Assembly: GCA_021234535.1 (NCBI GenBank)
Contig: CM037843.1
Location: 264,021 to 328,020, forward strand
Length of the DNA: 64,000 nucleotides
DNA from: Stichopus chloronotus
Taxonomy: Eukaryota; Echinodermata; Holothuroidea; Aspidochirotida; Stichopodidae
Direction of reading: 5' to 3'
Part shown: positions 36,915 through 47,160 of the stretch, piece after piece
Layout: the number at the start of each line of letters is the position of its first letter
Position numbering within the stretch: position 1 is the first letter of the stretch
The notes under the pieces: model-generated
What the model was told of the DNA's origin: nothing
Databases searched by the model: none
What the model saw: only the letters and a program-made list of their open reading frames with translations
Position numbers and translations under genes: made by a program

Positions 36915-37160
36915 TACACAGTGTCCCAGAATATGAGAATGACAACAACATGAATGTACACAGAGAGTAAGCTAGGCTGGCTTTGGCGATGAATATACAG
37001 TATTAATACTTATAATAGACGCTTAGTATTATGTAGTGCAATAACTTCACAACACAGTTGACAGTAGTAAACACACATGGCAGATAAGGGGAGCCTTCAG
37101 ATCAGATGGAAGTGAAATTCCTAACCTCTCAATTGATGAGGGTACAGTACAGCTCAGTTC
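36915..37160. repeat. Dispersed repeat, copy 1
   Basis: This shares ordered blocks with 46630-46870: CAGTGTCCCAG, then GGCTTTGGCGATGAATAT, then an AACACACATGGCAGATAAGG-like block and a GAGGGTACAGTACA-like block. No coding capacity. It may be part of an LTR or a MITE. Confidence 0.45.
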
Positions 37161-38544
37161 AACTCTCGAAGTCTACAGAGAAAAGCAGAGACAAGTTGAA
37201 ACAAATGCAACAAAGTTGAACATGTAGACAAACAAAAGCCGGGTAGACACTGGGTATACAAAGGGTATAATTGTCAACGTTCCTTTTACTCAGATAATCC
37301 ACATTGTGTTTGCACATCAGGTGGTAAATCGATCCATGTAGGTTTGATTACTCTTTTCCAGTCGTTTTGAAAACAATTTAAAAAGTGAAAATAATTTAGG
37401 AGTGCTGCTTCATTGAATTAATTGATGTTCAAAGCACCCCAAGTTGTGTTTTAGTACAAAAAACAAGATGAAGGAATCCCACTGTTGGGAAAGTCTGCGA
37501 GTGTGAAGGTAGGCGAGACCAAAATTTTTTTAACAGGTAAATGGTATTGAGGTTGCTGCCAGATTTTCCCATGGTGGCCATGTTTTAACTTTAAAACACA
37601 AGACCTCACAGTTAAAAAACAGCCGAGATAATGGAGGCTTCCTCATCGAACAAAGAAAATCGTCTTTTGCCAAAAATTGCATTTAACAATTTTCAGTAAT
37701 GACATATTTTATAGAATGTAAATGCACGCTTTTAATGTAGAATGATAAATTTTCATGTTTTCTTGCCCCTCCCCCAAAAAACTTTTGCAAATTCTCACTT
37801 TCAATTAAAAATATGCAGCGGTGTCCCTGAACCCCCAAGCAAACAAAGAGAGAGGAAAGATCGTGTACAACCTCCCAAAAGGTTACAATAATATCCTAAC
37901 GTGGTTTCATGTATTGCGAATAACCAACTTAGTGAAGGGGCACGAACGTACAGGAATGTCATCACCTGTGAAAAAGTACAGCCGCCTATATGTAAATTAC
38001 AGCCGCGTATATGTAAATTGCACCTCATATTTTCTTGTATCCTACAAGCTGGAAATATTTTAAATTTGAGTGAATGTGTAAAAAGATGGCCAAATTTGCA
38101 GCAGCATTCGTTTCGTGTTTTCATGGCTAAACATAGCCAGCTGGTCTGCTAGATGCGATAGATTTGACTATCGTACATGTTACATACGTGTTACAAGAGT
38201 AGTTTCTTTTAATTTTGAGAATGATAGCAAAGTTACTTTGACAGGAACTGAAAACAGTTGTATGGCATGTACATTTCTTTATTTGTTGATGTTTTTCAAA
38301 CATAAATATTCTTATCTTCAAATCTTCCCGCAAAGTTGGTAAATCCCGTGAATTTCCATAGAAAAGTTCAGCTTCTGTTTTTCACATGATCATGCAGATA
38401 GGTGGCCCTACATTGAAAATGAGTCTAAAATGTTATGCGAACTTGAAAGACTCGTCGTTTTGAGAATTGCACTGCTTTGTCAAGCCAATTTGCCAAGGTT
38501 TACACCGTTAAATACAAAGCATTTCACGTATAGAATACTGAAAA

Positions 38545-38765
38545 TCTTAGCCTTCTCGCCAAGCTGTTTGTAAAGCTTCTTTCAGAACATGATTGAATCT
38601 TTCCACTTGCCCATTCCCTTGTGGGTGTTATATAGCAGATATTTGATGTCAGATGTTTCGTGCCTGCAGGTATGTTAAAAATTCATGTGAACTAAATTGA
38701 ACACCATGGTCCGTAACTATCTCATCTAATTTCAAAAACAGCATTACATGTAGGATTTCTATGAT
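38545..38765 (-). pseudogene. Gypsy integrase core fragment
   Basis: The frame shows DEIVTDHGVQFSSHEFLTYL, then after in-frame stops HPQGNGQVERFNHVLKEALQ. TDHG carries the second catalytic Asp and VERFN the Glu of the DDE triad. The first Asp and the N-terminal zinc domain are missing. Similarity stops at about 38545. Confidence 0.75.
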
Positions 38766-38820
38766 CAATGGCATTACCAATAAAATTATCTATGATTATA
38801 TTATAAGTAATTAGGAGAGC

Positions 38821-38960
38821 GTGTCAGCTACATTGTTTGCTGATCTAGGTTTTACCTGCACCTCGTAGTTGTGATGGAGTAATGTAGCTCCCCATCGAGC
38901 AATTCGTATCAGCCTATGCGCTCTCCTGGAGGTTGCAAGTAATGGACTTTCAGTAGAGGC
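38821..38960 (-). pseudogene. Gypsy RNase H C-terminal fragment
   Basis: The minus strand reads RRAHRLIRIARWGATLLHHN then YEVQVKPRSANNVADTLS. This corresponds to the end of Ty3/gypsy RNase H (R..RW...L..Y.f.v...G..N.vAD.LS), keeping the late catalytic Asp (VAD). The upstream RT and the first RNase H carboxylates are deleted. Confidence 0.7.
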
Positions 38961-39039
38961 AAAGCAAGTCATACTGTAGATTCACCATGGACTGTAAGAT
39001 TTAATGCTTAAATAACGTCTTTTCCCAGCAATGTACTAC

Positions 39040-39320
39040 TTGACTCAACAACATGGATTAATGCAGACATATTGCATTCCTGAAAACTTACTTGAGCATG
39101 AACACAACCTAAAATATTAATAGGAGAAGAAAGCTATGACTTACAGTAACTGTAGAATCACATGGGAGAAGCTCTTCTCGAACAAAGGTACATGTCAAAA
39201 GTACAGTACAAACATTCATGATAGATACGTCAGTATCAACAATCATGGAAACAGGAATGTCATTAACTGTAGCATCACAAGTAAATATTCTGTTTCTTTG
39301 TACCAGTAGAGGGTTCCAAG
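39040..39320 (-). pseudogene. Gypsy aspartic protease remnant
   Basis: The reading DATVNDIPVSMIVDTDVSIM has the layout of the retropepsin active site, but the catalytic DTG/DSG triad is DTD (39223-39240). Further on, ILGCVHAQVSFQE and VVESSSTLLGKD match the flap/C-terminal strand and the 'LLGRD' end block of gypsy proteases. The active-site change plus frameshifts mean no function. It sits directly downstream of Gag, as expected. Confidence 0.7.
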
Positions 39321-39429
39321 GAAGTATACATGACACTGACGTTATCCCTTTCTTGCTGACTGGGGTCAGTGATTTCACAAATGGTATTTGAGGTACCAGA
39401 ACCGTAGTGTTGATGGCACACCCTGGCAA

Positions 39430-39900
39430 AATGTCCGAATTTTCCACAAGACTACCATGTCTTGTCAATAGCAGGAAACTCAGGAGAATTAGCCTGATGA
39501 CGAAATGAACCACAGCGGTAGCATAACTTCCAGTCAAGCTGACCCAGGGTAAATGAGAATGAACTGGTCGATGATTTCAGGACTTTCAAATGTTCAGTCG
39601 GTGACTTTGATTGAACCTCAGCACATGTAGCAGACGTTTGTCCGGACAACAACTTTGTATCCCTCACAGCATGTTCAGTGTTATGAGAGATTACTGTGGC
39701 CTTATCACGCTTCAAATGCTTTTGAGAAGCGATTATGTTCCTGTATTTGTGAAGAATTTGTTTTTCCAACAAATTGGCCCCTTAGCATTTTGACATGAAA
39801 TGAATTAAATTGACAAGTAGCAGCAAGTTCATGTAATGCAACAATGAAAAAGTTCAATGACTCAACTGGGTCTCAAGTGCTCCTTAGTACGTGTCCACAG
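39430..39900 (-). pseudogene. Gypsy Gag fragment with zinc knuckles
   Basis: The frame gives DPVESLNFFIVALHELAATC then the MLRGQFVG block, typical of the end of gypsy Gag capsid. After a lysine-rich stretch comes CYRCGSFRHQANSPEFPAID then CGKFGHFARVC. The second is an intact CCHC knuckle (CxxCGxxGHxxxxC type); in the first knuckle the last Cys has changed to Ser. Gag would package the element RNA in cytoplasmic particles. Two frames are needed, so it is inactive. Confidence 0.7.
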
Positions 39901-40754
39901 AATTCACTGAAGGCAGTGTATAAAAGATATGCTAGCCCTCATCACCTTGGCAATGTAAAAGGAGTGCTGTCATCCTCCTCGAGTTAGCACCCAGATTAGC
40001 AGCTTTGATATAGTTCTCAAACTTTCACTGTCATTGAACCCAAGGCTGCGGGGTCATGCCCGGCGAAGACATAAAAAATGAAGGCATAGGTAAGGACATT
40101 ATGAATTGAGAACAGAAGTAACTAGTAAATGGAAAAGTACATAACAGAACTGACAGAAGGAAAGCTAATTCCCAGGACCGATTGCTGAAAATCATAGAGA
40201 AGTAGAAAGGTGAAGTAAGAATCTTGTCGCCCAGGACTCCGACTTCCCCATGAGACTGCGGTTGAGGACATTCCTCAGAACGTTCTCCCTCAGGGCTCCC
40301 GGGACGCTGAGGGTTCTGGGAGCTGGATACAGGATCTGGCTCCCCAGGATTTGGCTCCTCTGAGCCTGGATCCAGTGGGAACCCAGGGTGGCGGAGAGAG
40401 TCCTTCTCCGGCTCTGGGAGCGTTGGCTCCTGCCGGGACTGGGGAAGGCTCCCAGGACTCCCAGGGTAATGGTTCGCGATTCCCGCCCAGAGCCGGGATC
40501 GTGGTAGGGCTTCCCTGGCGGACTGGTCTAGGAGCCCTATCTGTTTCGGCTCCATGCGTCCGAGTTCAGATTCCCCCGACTCGGACCAGGGATATGGTCG
40601 GACCACCCAGTCCTGATCGTTTAGTTGGAGGGGGTTTCCGGACCCAACTGACCCGACCTGGATGGCCTGGTTTGCGAGTCTTTTGAGTCCGTTGATTGCG
40701 AAGGAGGTGGCCAAGCAAACGGTCCATGTCCATCCCTCGTCCATCAATCAACAG

Positions 40755-40828
40755 CCTCCCGCTTCACATCCCCTTTTAAACGGGGTCGCAGTTGGGACCT
40801 CGGTTAGAAGGGGATGTGAAGTGGGAGG
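40755..40828. repeat. 21-bp stem-loop inside the DIRS region
   Basis: Arms 40755-40775 and 40808-40828 are reverse complements with one mismatch (core CTTCACATCCCCTT) around a 32-nt loop. It interrupts the Gag-like region. It may be a small foldback insertion or a structural part of the element. Confidence 0.6.
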
Positions 40829-41027
40829 GAATGTGACCCATTTCACGGCCGCCGAGCCTCTGCCTCCCGACTCGCTCGAAACTTCTCGCTTCCTACAAGT
40901 TCGATGATGAGCTTGAGGAGATGAGAGAGCAGGCGGAGGAGACCGCCCCTCAACCTGAAGCCGGGGAGGAAAGATAGTACTCCAAGTGGTACTGATCTTC
41001 CCCCGTCCAGGCCAGGCAGGTCACATT

Positions 41028-41281
41028 GGGTGGCCTTCCCTGCTGAGCAGGAGAGGGCTGTCAGGGTACTTGAGGGTCATTGGGAGACCCTGTTCCACCC
41101 ACCCTCTATTTCGGACAAAACCCGAAATAAGGTGAGGTCAGAACAGGGGCTGGCCTCTGGGATGTTTAGGGACTCCCTCTGGAGGCAAGCCAAAGAGGAC
41201 TGGTATCAAGCTGATCTGGCTGCTAGAGCTGGCTTGAAGTGTTCTTCAGTGTTCCTTCTGGTAGCGGAAGCCCTAGGATGA
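41028..41281 (+). pseudogene. DIRS Gag-like ORF fragment
   Basis: An 83-residue open stretch reads VAFPAEQERAVRVLEGHWET and SISDKTRNKVRSEQGLASGM. It lies just upstream of RT, where DIRS ORF1 normally ends. Upstream (40560-40960), other frames give acidic and proline-rich stretches plus a DELEEMREQAEETAPQP segment that plausibly belongs to the same protein. The assignment rests on position and style, not on a strong domain. Confidence 0.45.
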
Positions 41282-41559
41282 GCCCACCCTCAGCTTCCGG
41301 AGGATGACATCCAGTTCTCCAGGGCTGATGTTGGCAAACTGATCTACTACCAGGGTGACGCTCAAGGCCATGCAGGTGTGCATCCCTAGAAGTGCCCCCC
41401 CTACTGCAGTTCCAGCAAATTTACCAAGGCCTGGGAGTCAAGACAGGTGGGTTCTGAAAGTCATCTCCAAGGGGTACCACATAGAGTTTACTGCCACACC
41501 ACCACGGTTCGGGAGCAGGAGCTCGACCGAAGAGGCTGAAGGGCGACTGAAGAGGATGA

Positions 41560-41900
41560 ACCCCTCTTCCAGTTGTCCTTTTTCATGGCACCAAAATGAA
41601 TGGCTTCTGGAGACCTATCCTCAATCTCGGACCTTTGAACGTTGACTATGTAAGACCCAGGAGGTTCCGCATGGAAACTCTGGCCTTCATCGTCCCCACT
41701 CTCCGGAAGGGGGATGTGGGCAGCGTCATTGGACCTGAAGGATGCGTACTTACATGTTCCAATAGCTCCGGCGTCCCAACGGTTCTTTCCCTTTGGGCTC
41801 TCAACCTCCCCAAGGGTGTTCACCTGGGTCGCGGGAGCTGTGGTCACTGAACTTCAGCGTCAGGGCTGCTCTTTGCCTCCCTGGACAACTGGCTAATCCT
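41560..41900 (+). pseudogene. DIRS reverse transcriptase fragment
   Basis: NGFWRPILNLGPLN and RRFRMETLAFIVPTLRKGD precede a frameshift, then SLDLKDAYLHVPIAPASQ and FGLSTSPRVFTWVAGAVV follow. A short deletion removes the residues between 'QRF' and 'PFG'. The catalytic motif (usually YLDDWL) reads SLDNWL (41878-41895), so the second catalytic Asp is lost. Cannot be active. Confidence 0.8.
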
Positions 41901-42339
41901 TGGGGACTCACAGGCTCAAGCAGAAGCCAACATTGGAGCAACTATCTTCTCCAGCAATCAGGTTGGATCATCAATTGGGACAAGCGTATCCCACCCCTTC
42001 ACAGGCACTGGTCTATCTGGGGGCACTACTCGACCTAAACGTGGACCACGCCGTCCCCTCTGGAGAGAGGTGCAAGTCTCTCAGGGGGGCAGTTTTGCAG
42101 CTCTTGGAGGCTCCTTCAAGCCCCTCCAGGAGTCGGCTCCTGGTCCTGGGGCTGCTAGCCAGCCTAGTAGATGTTGTGCCCCAGTGCTGACTGCGCATGA
42201 GACCGCTGCAGCTTCATCTGCTGTCCTTCTGGAGGCCAGCGTCCAGGGATCTGAAGGTCCTGGTGCCGATGTCCCCCTCCGTCCGGTCCCACCTCCAGTG
42301 GTGCCTGGACGATCGCAACCTCGAAGGGGTACCCTTTGG

Positions 42340-42670
42340 GACCCAGTGCCCCCCTTGAGCATCACTACAGATGCGTTGCTCAGTGGCTGGGGTTCTTTCT
42401 TGGTCAGCAGAGGAAGCTGGGCTCCACATAAACTTGTTGGAGCTCGAAGCCGTCATAATGGCTGTCAAGGCCCTACGAGATCATGCGCAGGTCACGAGCC
42501 TCACAGTCTTCTTGGATAGTTTGACAGTCGTAGCCTACATCAACAGACGGGGGGATGCATTCTCCACAGCTCTGTCTAAAGACGTGGTCCTTCCTCGTGT
42601 GGTTTCGCAAGCACAACATTTCGGTGGGAGCATCCCATGTAGCCGGGAAGGACAAGGCTCTGACTAGAGT
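42340..42670 (+). pseudogene. DIRS RNase H fragment
   Basis: In order: ITTDALLSGWG (first Asp, about 42361), LHINLLELEAVIMAVKAL (Glu, about 42422), VFLDSLTVVAYINRRGG (Asp, about 42510), and SHVAGKDKAL (late His region, about 42634). The first and later parts are in different frames. All key carboxylates are still recognisable, so this is the best-kept domain of the element. Confidence 0.75.
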
Positions 42671-42967
42671 CAGGGGGAGTGGGCTCTGGAACCGGGTTGG
42701 GTGGACTGGCTGTTTCTGCAATTAGGATGCCTGAACCTGGATCTGTTCGCTTCGGGGAAAATGCGAAGCTTCCCGTCTTCTGCTCCAGGACCTTCCGCCC
42801 AAGAGAATATACGGGTTATATTCAGTTGAAGGTATAATTCAGACTGATCCTTACATACAGAAGTTTACTAAACAGCACATAAACAATGGCTACTATTGTC
42901 CTTGTACCACCCAGCAAGTGGCACCAAGGAGATGTGAAAGGGAAGGTGACACATGAGCCGCAGTGTG

Positions 42968-43450
42968 CTATTTAATGTAACTAGCCAGTGCAACTAATGT
43001 GTTACTGAAAGCCACCACAATAATGTTAGTTCTGGAAGGAGAATCAGAGATCAAAGTTGGATACCCTTCAATCAATTCGCTTAATTCACTTTGTTGTTCA
43101 GGTAAATGATTGATCTTATTACTGAGATTGGACAATACATCAAAATTTTGTAACTTATGTGTTACCCACTGCTGATTCAAATCCTCACTCAATTCATTAC
43201 AGATACTATGAGCTGGCTCTGACTGACCACAGTCAAGTAGAACAGTGTTTTCTTTTTTACACTTGGGGACACTCTTGTCACCCCAAGCGTCCTTTCTCAT
43301 GCTATAAAATATACTGATTACCTGACTTTGTTCTAGGCAAAGGGCCAACACATTTAAATGGAACTCTACTGAATGGTCTTTCAAAAGCTGGTACTGGCAT
43401 TAAAGTGGTTTTGTGCATTGGCAAAAATGAAATTTCATCTCCAAAATTTG
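42968..43450 (-). mobile_element. Gmr1-like Ty3/gypsy pol fragment
   Basis: The minus strand first reads, in one frame, PVPAFERPFSRVPFKCVGPL and PRTKSGNQYI (43430-43310), the start of a gypsy integrase core. A deletion and frame change follow. The next block, VLSNLSNKINHLPEQQSELS then ELIEGYPTLISDSPSRTN, is the linker that normally comes just before gypsy RT. Integrase ahead of the RT linker is the Gmr1 order (PR-IN-RT-RH). The integrase catalytic core and the RT are missing. It is separate from the gypsy remnant at 38.5-40 kb, which has the ordinary order. Confidence 0.6.
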
Positions 43451-44072
43451 GTCATGCTTTTACCTACACCATTCAGGCAATCTGGGAAAATAAATAGGTT
43501 TCAGTTGGTTAATTCAGCCATATGATTTCAAGTTCTAACATAACGAAAAAATAGTGTAGAATATGATAATGTGGTGGTTGACAGTTCTCATGCAAATCAA
43601 CGGTGTGCCTCTTTGAGCAAGCCAATGGGAAGTAAACTAGTATTGAATATTCAGTTAGTCAAACCATCTCAGGACAACTGACGCCGCAATGTTGTGTTCA
43701 GTTCATAGGTTATTTCTAAGTACAGTGCTTCCTTTCACCAAATACCACAATTCCCGATACCTACCAAGGAGCAATGACTTGAGCAGTAAGCTTTTGATAC
43801 ACCATTGAGGACCTGTACTGTTGCATATTCATTATGTAGGTGCTCATAGTAAGAACCGTTAATTTTCAAACATGATTTTTCTTTTTTACTGTTTTATGCC
43901 AATCATGTTGCTTTTCATAGTAATTACGGTGATTTTCCTTCATTGAAAAACATAGTTCGTTCATGTACTGTACAAACTCGTGTGTACATTTAAAAATAAA
44001 GAAAAAGTTAAGATCAAACATAATCTTATCTTTTTGTTTTTTTAGTACACACGCAATCACTTTAAAAGAGCT
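43451..44072. other. Non-coding stretch, nothing recognised
   Basis: AT-rich DNA between the gypsy fragment and the hAT-like element. Short frames at 43866-44163 on both strands lack any domain. Confidence 0.4.
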
Positions 44073-44080
44073 ATTGGAAT

Positions 44081-46088
44081 TAGGGTTGGTTGGTGTTCAG
44101 GTACTCAAGTTGGTATTGGTATTTTGGGAACTGGTTCTGCTTGGTACCAATTTAAACTTTTAATTAATTCTACTTGTACTACCCGGTACCTTGACAATTC
44201 TGCCTGGTACCAATTTAATTTATCGGAACTGGTACCATTGTCAAAATAGTAACAAAAGTTATTCTTGAAATGTGCTGTTAGTTCTAACATTTCTAATCTC
44301 AAAATTGATGCTGCCAACAGGTAGTTAAAATCCTAAAAGACGTTTTTTTGTAGCCTATAACCATTCTCTGAGCCTAACACAATAATGTCAGCGGAAAAAG
44401 TTTTAACATTAGCTATTTTGTTCATGAAACTTCAAGACTCAGTGTGAACAACATCTGTCTACAGGATATAACATGTACTTCAGGCTTACTAAAATCCAAA
44501 ATGCTTGGTCTTGGTAAACATGTGTCAGAAGGATCCCTGGTATGCATCCAACAAATGTTTTTTGGCACTAACAGTCTAGAATCAATGTGGTTGGGTGCAT
44601 GATATTAAAAAGAAAAATGGTCGTAACCTTGCAAACTATGGTACTTAAACATCACATATAGAAGTATGTAAACTGGAAGCTAGCTATTCACACACTGCTT
44701 CAAACACAATTGGCGTGGTCCTTATGCTGTATTATCTCAAGAATGGAAAGTTAGAAATTTCCCCATATAGCATAAAAATGCCCCATATTAAGAGAAAGAT
44801 CCCTCTTGTTTTTGTTGGAGGTCAAAGGTCATCTGAGGTCACTAGAGGTCAAACACTGAAAATCTTGTTATCATGATATCTCAAGAAAAGCAACTGACAG
44901 TTCTCAAACTTGATACGTAGATGCCCCATATTGAGAGAAAGATTCTCATTGTTTTTATGGAGGTCAAAGGTCATCTGAGGTTCCCAGAGGTCAAACACTG
45001 AAAATCTTGTTATCATGATATCTCAAGAAAAGAAACTCTGACAGTTCTTAAACTTGGTGCATAGATGTACCATATTGAGAGAGAGATCCCTATTGTTTTT
45101 TATGGAAGTCAAAGGTCATCTTCAGGAGGTCACCAGAGGTCAAACACTGAAAATTTGTCATCATGATATCTCAAGAAAAGAAACTCTGACAGTTTGTAAA
45201 CTTGGAACATAGATGTGCCATATTGAGAGGAAGAACCCTAATAATTTTGATGGAGGTCAAAGGTCATCTGAGGTCACCAGAGGTCAAACTCTAAAAATCT
45301 TGTTGACATAATATCTCAATTTAGGAATGATGGATACTTCCCATACTTAGTATGTCAGTTGGTCATATGAAGTGGAAGAACCCTATTGTTTTTGGTGGAG
45401 GTCAAATGTCATCTGAGGTCACCAGAGATCAATACCAAAAATTTTAACATAATATCTCAAGGTAGGAATCATGGAATGGAAACTGTTGGTATGTAGTATG
45501 TCAATGTTTAACGTTAAATAGAAGTTTGCCTATTATTTTTGGTGCAAGTCAAAGGTCACTCTGGGTCATATGAGGTCAAATTGTTAAAGTATTATGAACA
45601 TGATATTGCAAGAAGGGAAGTATCTACAGAACTGATATGGAGTTTGAAGCTGTGCCTTATTGAGCAAAACTAGCTTACTGTTTTCCACTGAGGCCAACAA
45701 TGATTTAGGGTTAACTGGAGTCAAGTTGTGAAAACCTTGTAAACATTAAAGGAAGCTTGGACAGATGTCATATTTGATTTCCAGATGCACCTCATTGGGT
45801 GCAAGAGGCCTATTGATTTTGTAATGAGGTAAACAACATATCCTCACAACATGCAATATGTCAAAATTCAAAATACTCATAGTATAAGTGAATCATCGAA
45901 ACCACAATGCCTCCTGGCTTTCTGGTTTTTGATACATATTTGAGTGGATCAATTTATGACTTATTTCCAAGTCAACATTTTAAAAAATGCACGTGTGCGT
46001 GGAGGACAGTTCCGATACTAATACCGATACCGGTATTGAAGCAGGGAAAAGTATCGGTATCGATTCTTACTGGTACCGACCAACCCTA
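44081..46088. mobile_element. hAT-like non-autonomous element carrying array G
   Basis: The ends TAGGGTTGGTTGGT (44081-44094) and ACCGACCAACCCTA (46075-46088) are inverted repeats, 13 of 14 matching. The flanks ATTGGAAT (44073-44080) and ATTGAAAT (46089-46096) form an 8-bp target duplication with one mismatch. The 8-bp duplication and a TAGGG start fit the hAT superfamily. Subterminal regions on both sides are rich in GGTACC/GGTATTGG/CCGATACC words, as in many hAT ends. The 2008-bp interior has no transposase; it holds the AGGTCA array G with its own tail. Mobilisation would need a transposase from elsewhere. Confidence 0.75.
44740..45930 (+). repeat. AGGTCA array G (inside the hAT-like element)
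   Basis: About seven units with body 'TATCTCAAGAAAAG.AACTCTGACAGTT' and spacing near 145 bp. Exact AGGTCAAAGGTCA occurs at 44819-44831, 44961-44973 and 45254-45266, with variants at about 45107, 45399 and 45548. The spacer between the second and third half-sites is TCTG instead of TTTG, a subfamily marker. The array ends in a worn tail at about 45890-45927 (GTGAATCATC..., hairpin ATGCC-TCCT-GGCTT, TCTGG). Confidence 0.85.
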
Positions 46089-46109
46089 ATTGAAATCTTC
46101 CGATTAAGC

Positions 46110-46615
46110 TTCTGATCATTTAAGGTCACTGGATATCAAACTGTGAAAATCTTGTAAAGACAATATCTCAAGAAGGGTAGAACTATCTGACCTCATATTT
46201 TATGTGTGGGTTGGTCATATTGAGTAGATGATACTTATCATTTTTGGTGGAGGTCAAAGCTTATTTTACTGTCATCAAAGGTCAAGCTGTGAAAACCTTG
46301 TAAACACAATATCTGAAGAAGAGTGAAGTTGACTAATCTCATACATAGTGTATCGGTTGGTCCTACTGAGTAGATAGTCCCTGTTGTTTTTGGTGGGGGT
46401 CAAAGGTCATTTGAGGTCATCAGAGGTTAAATTGTGAAAACCCTGTAAACACAATATCTCTAGAAGGGTAACCTTCACTGACCTTGTACCTGTTATGTGG
46501 GTAGGTCATACTGAGCAAATAATCTCTATTGGTTTTTGTGGAGGTCAAAGTCATTTGAGGTTATCAGAGGTCAAATACTCATGCTTGATGTGTGGGTGGG
46601 TCATATTGTGTGCCT
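46110..46615 (+). repeat. AGGTCA array H
   Basis: About four worn units immediately outside the right end of the hAT-like element, with AGGTCAAAGCTTA (46249), GGGTCAAAGGTCATTTGAGG (about 46398) and a variant near 46541. The body words 'GGGTTGGTCATATTGAGTAG' match the GTGACTGA subfamily rather than array G next door. Confidence 0.8.
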
Positions 46616-46629
46616 CGCAGATGGTCAGT

Positions 46630-46870
46630 AAAACAGTGTCCCAGGGTATATGTGTGTTACATTAATGACTGCATACAAAGTGCAGGCTTTGGCGATGAAT
46701 ATGTAACTGCCACTGTTGAGTCTGTGTTGTAGGCTAAATTACACATGCACAAATTAAACACAGGGAAGGTGGAGATGTATGTCTTCTTCAGATTGGGTCG
46801 AAGTTCTGCAAAAACTGTCAATCAACAAGGGTATGTATACAGTACAAAGTCACTTGCTAGAACTTTCCAC
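46630..46870. repeat. Dispersed repeat, copy 2
   Basis: It matches 36915-37160 in order: CAGTGTCCCAG, GCTTTGGCGATGAATATG, an AAACACAGGGAAGGTGGAGA-like block and ATCAACAAGGGTATGTATAC. About 240 bp, no coding capacity. Confidence 0.45.
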
Positions 46871-47160
46871 ACAGGGATCTTCTACTAAATAGAGAAGTTC
46901 CAGTTCCTTCCAGCATGAAGGTAGTTGGCCATAGAACTCTCTAGTAATTAAGCGAAATGACTCAAAGTCTCAGCATGTACTGTACAGCAGAGAATTCCAA
47001 CCTTTGTAAATGGTAGGTCCATGAAATGCCAAGATTGTAATTTGGTAATAAGACATTAAATACTCTAACAATTGTTTATTTGCACTTGTTCAAATGAATT
47101 TGCACACAAACATTGTCCAATGTGTCTTCGTTTTGTCTTGTCATCCATTTCTCTGTACAG
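46871..47160. other. Region upstream of the first recognised TALPID3 exon
   Basis: Because 47161 is a splice acceptor, this is intron and not promoter. No upstream exon was identified. The transcription start must lie further left. Confidence 0.4.

Larger units (their letters stand above)
30360..38540. other. Gene-poor stretch with one MITE and one dispersed repeat
   Basis: No protein of known family and no convincing exon was seen. A foldback MITE (33768-34021) and a repeat shared with 46630-46870 (36915-37160) are listed separately. A 21-bp direct duplication containing CTATATGTAAATT occurs at about 37978-38020. The largest frame (34251-34556, 101 codons) has no domain. Confidence 0.45.
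38545..40000 (-). mobile_element. Ty3/gypsy retrotransposon, internally deleted
   Basis: Reading the minus strand downward: a Gag fragment with two zinc knuckles (about 39900-39430), an aspartic protease remnant (39320-39040), the end of RNase H (38960-38821) and the integrase core (38760-38545). Nearly the whole RT and most of RNase H between protease and integrase are missing. Stops and frameshifts occur throughout, and no LTRs were recognised. The order PR, RH, IN is that of ordinary Ty3/gypsy elements. Confidence 0.8.
40200..42830 (+). mobile_element. DIRS-like retrotransposon (GC-rich, degenerate)
   Basis: This block is markedly GC-rich compared with the surrounding DNA. On the plus strand it encodes a Gag-like region, a DIRS/PAT-type RT (WRPILNL.PLN..., LDLKDAYLHVPIAPASQ, FGLSTSPRVFTWV), RNase H, and the following 'LNLDLFAS' block (about 42730). 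The tyrosine recombinase and the terminal repeats that define full DIRS elements are not visible; similarity stops at about 42830. Several frameshifts and small deletions break every ORF. The compositional contrast makes the large antisense frames here misleading. Confidence 0.8.

Noticed and set aside
40031..40747. 238-codon open frame on the minus strand
   Set aside because: It is antisense to the GC-rich DIRS element; few stop codons are expected there by composition, and the Pro/Ser/Glu-rich product has no domain.
38545..43450. One single gypsy element spanning both minus-strand fragments with the DIRS element inserted between
   Set aside because: The 43-kb fragment has integrase and the RT linker upstream of the Gag of the 39-kb fragment, so they cannot be collinear parts of one copy.
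2062..46615. Regularly spaced repeats resembling a CRISPR array
   Set aside because: The repeated part is the entire 145-bp unit with graded divergence, there are no unique spacers and no cas genes, and the DNA is eukaryotic.
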